Assembly (NCBI RefSeq): GCF_030486595.1
Contig: NZ_JAUJZH010000022.1
Span: 1-64,000 of the forward strand
Reading direction: 5' to 3'
Source: Variovorax ginsengisoli
GTDB lineage: Bacteria; Pseudomonadota; Gammaproteobacteria; Burkholderiales; Burkholderiaceae_C
DNA: 64,000 bases
Within the stretch, counting starts at the first letter, position 1. The number at the start of each line of letters is the position of its first letter. The notes beneath the pieces are model-generated. The model was not told the origin of the DNA, searched no databases, and worked only from the letters and a program-made list of their open reading frames with translations. A program made the translations under genes and the position numbers. Below are positions 62,344-64,000 of the stretch, piece after piece.

Positions 62344-63522
62344 ATGAACTTGAACACCCACGACCACCGGCGCCACGCCGCCCGGCGCCTGCCGCGCTTC
62401 GTCTTCGACTATGTCGATGGCGGCGCGGAAGACGAACGCTGCCTGCGCCGCAACGGCGACGACCTGGCCGCGCTGCACCTGCTGCCCCAGGTGCTGCGCG
62501 ACACGCGCAACGCAGACACCTCGGTCAAGGCCTTCGGCCAGCGCTGGACCATGCCGGCGGGCATCGCGCCGATCGGCTTCTCCGGCCTGGTACGGCCGCA
62601 CGGCGACCTGCTGCTGGCGCGTGCGGCGGCGGCCGAAGGCGTTCCCTTCGTGCTGTCGACCGCCTCCAACGACCGACTCGAAGCGGTGCGCGCGGCCGGG
62701 CTCGAACGCAACCCGCAGGCCCAGCAGTGGCTGCAGCTCTACGTGATGTCCGATCGCTCGATCGCCGAGCAGCTGGTGCGGCGCGCCCGCAGCGCCGGCT
62801 TCGGCGCGCTGGTGCTGACGGTCGACGTGGCGGTCAGCGGGATGCGCGAACGCGACGTGCGCAACGGCTTCAAGCTGCCGTTCCGGTTCACGCCTTCGAC
62901 CCTGCTCGACCTGGCGCGCCATCCGGCCTGGTCGCTGTCGATGGCACGGCAGGGCCGCTCTCCCTCCTTCGTGAACCTGAGCGAATCGGAAGGCGGCGGC
63001 CAATCGGCGCAGCTGCAGGCCGCGCTGCTGTCGCGCGCGATGGACCGCACGCTGGCCTGGGAACAGCTGGACTGGCTGCGCCGTCTGTGGGACGGTCCAC
63101 TGCTGCTCAAGGGCGTGCTCCATCCGGCCGATGCCGAGCGCGCGGCGCGCAGCGGCATCGACGGCATCGTGGTGTCGAACCACGGCGGCCGGCAGCTCGA
63201 CGCGGGGCCCTCCACCATCTCGGTGCTGCCGCGCATCGTCGATGCCGTGGCAGGCCGCATGCCGGTGTTCGTCGACAGCGGCTTCCGCCGCGGCAGCGAC
63301 GTCGTCAAGGCGCTGGCCTGCGGCGCCACCGCGGCCTTGGTCGGACGGGCCGCGGTCTGGGGCATGGCCAGCGGCGCCGAGGCCGGCTGCCGCAGCGTGC
63401 TCGCGACCCTGCGCGACGAGGTCGCGCGCACCCAGATCCTGATCGGCGCCGACAGCACCGCCGACGTCTGCGCCGACCACCTGGCGGCGCGTTCCATCCT
63501 TCCGGGAGGCAGCCTTGTCTGA
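62344..63522 (+). CDS. FMN-dependent 2-hydroxyacid oxidase/dehydrogenase
   Basis: This 392-residue FMN protein is of the lactate/mandelate dehydrogenase family. The catalytic residues are there: the early Tyr in RFVFDYVDGGAEDE, QLYVM with Tyr, VLTVD, the FMN lysine in LLLKGVL, and the base His with Arg in VSNHGGRQLDAGP; the phosphate part is DSGFRRGSDVVKAL. It oxidises a 2-hydroxyacid to a 2-oxoacid, feeding either quinone or oxygen. This fits the neighbouring 2-oxoacid oxidoreductase. STASNDRLEAV replaces the usual STLST-type stretch. It overlaps the livH start by 8 bases. Confidence 0.92.
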   Translation: MNLNTHDHRRHAARRLPRFVFDYVDGGAEDERCLRRNGDDLAALHLLPQVLRDTRNADTSVKAFGQRWTMPAGIAPIGFSGLVRPHGDLLLARAAAAEGVPFVLSTASNDRLEAVRAAGLERNPQAQQWLQLYVMSDRSIAEQLVRRARSAGFGALVLTVDVAVSGMRERDVRNGFKLPFRFTPSTLLDLARHPAWSLSMARQGRSPSFVNLSESEGGGQSAQLQAALLSRAMDRTLAWEQLDWLRRLWDGPLLLKGVLHPADAERAARSGIDGIVVSNHGGRQLDAGPSTISVLPRIVDAVAGRMPVFVDSGFRRGSDVVKALACGATAALVGRAAVWGMASGAEAGCRSVLATLRDEVARTQILIGADSTADVCADHLAARSILPGGSLV

Positions 63523-64000
63523 CTTCATGCAGTTCGTCTTCTCGGGGCTGACCACCGGCGCGATCTACGCGCTGGCGGCCCTGGGCTTCTCGCTGATCTA
63601 CAACGCGAGCGGCGTGATCAACTTCGCCCAGGGCGACTTCCTGATGCTGGGCGGCATGGTCACGGCCGCACTGCTGGCCCACCAGATGCCGTACGGCCTG
63701 GCGATGGTCGGCGGCGTGGCCGCCACGGTCATCGTCGGCCTGCTGCTGTACCGGCTGGCGATCCGGCCGGCCGGCGAAGCCAGCGTGGTGTCGCTGATCA
63801 TCATCACGATCGGCGCCTCGATCTTCATCCAGGGCGTGGTGCAGATCGTGCTCGGCAAGAACCAGCAGACGCTGCCGCCCTTCAGCGGCGACCGCGCGCT
63901 GCAGATCATGGGCGCCTACGTGCTGCCGCAGAGCCTGTGGGTGCTGGGCACGGCCGCCGTGCTGGTGGCGCTGTGCTTCGGCTTCTTCCGCTTCACGATG
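63515..64000 (+). CDS. livH: Liv-type ABC transporter permease LivH, cut by window end
   Basis: The first 162 codons of a LivH-type permease are present. FSGLTTGAIYALAALGFSLIYNASGVINFAQGDF is the diagnostic beginning, and four hydrophobic helices are seen before the window ends. The likely start is TTG 63515, with GGGAGG at good spacing, inside the end of the oxidase gene; ATG 63527 is possible. It belongs with the receptor at 61131, and the remaining permease and ATPase genes should follow outside. Confidence 0.9.
   Translation, partial: MSDFMQFVFSGLTTGAIYALAALGFSLIYNASGVINFAQGDFLMLGGMVTAALLAHQMPYGLAMVGGVAATVIVGLLLYRLAIRPAGEASVVSLIIITIGASIFIQGVVQIVLGKNQQTLPPFSGDRALQIMGAYVLPQSLWVLGTAAVLVALCFGFFRFTM

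Overview
The window is high-GC DNA from a betaproteobacterium, most likely a member of the Burkholderiales close to Comamonadaceae (Variovorax or Ramlibacter type). The signs are the dense packing of acyl-CoA catabolism genes with branched-chain-amino-acid-type (Liv) ABC transporters, a TctAB tricarboxylate transporter, a DUF3348-DUF802-OmpA-DUF2894 cluster, and a Comamonadaceae-style GC-rich intergenic hairpin element. I see no rRNA, tRNA, CRISPR array or intact insertion sequence.

Layout. 1-3950 is patchy accessory DNA, visibly less GC-rich in its first 2 kb: a secreted unknown protein, a frameshifted phage/plasmid-type gene, an XRE regulator, a cupin protein that looks like a regulator without its DNA-binding half, a two-cluster ferredoxin and a small lipoprotein. 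4109-7451 holds tctA-tctB divergent from gltS. 7505-11519 is a four-gene operon (DUF3348, MotA/ZorA-like DUF802 with a very long helical tail, MotB/ZorB-like OmpA protein, DUF2894). It looks like an ion-driven envelope motor and is the best candidate here for an undescribed system. 11529-14780 holds a GYD protein, two SDRs and a LysR regulator.

14798-30400 is a catabolic block: AraC regulator, acyl-CoA dehydrogenase, APH-type kinase, enoyl-CoA hydratase, a GntR regulator with two matching operators, then a nine-gene operon (FadB-like enzyme, thiolase, acyl-CoA ligase, periplasmic receptor, livG, livF, livH, livM, hydratase). This couples uptake of a carboxylic acid to CoA activation and beta-oxidation. 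30475-34550 is a rearranged spot in which a zinc alcohol dehydrogenase, an SDR, a Phd/PIN toxin-antitoxin pair and a RES/Xre pair sit among alternating direct repeats. 34577-46662 is a long minus-strand run: quinone oxidoreductase, SDR, a second kinase plus acyl-CoA dehydrogenase pair, methyltransferase, ligase, hydratase, and a biotin-dependent acyl-CoA carboxylase with its own dehydrogenase. 46860-54713 adds a ligase, an orphan Tat-type receptor, an acyl-CoA dehydrogenase operon and a RelBE-type pair. 55433-64000 carries an AtuA-like protein, a 2-oxoacid (indolepyruvate-type) ferredoxin oxidoreductase in two subunits, a third receptor, an FMN 2-hydroxyacid oxidase and the start of another livH.

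How it fits together. Most genes serve uptake, CoA activation and oxidation of unusual (branched, hydroxylated or aromatic) acids. Six intergenic sites share a 17-20 bp element (CTTGCGCCnAnTnGCTG), usually as an inverted pair, 40-75 bp from the nearest catabolic start codon. This suggests that one regulator controls several of these operons. Start codons were chosen from ribosome-binding sites, gene overlaps and family lengths; no database search was possible.
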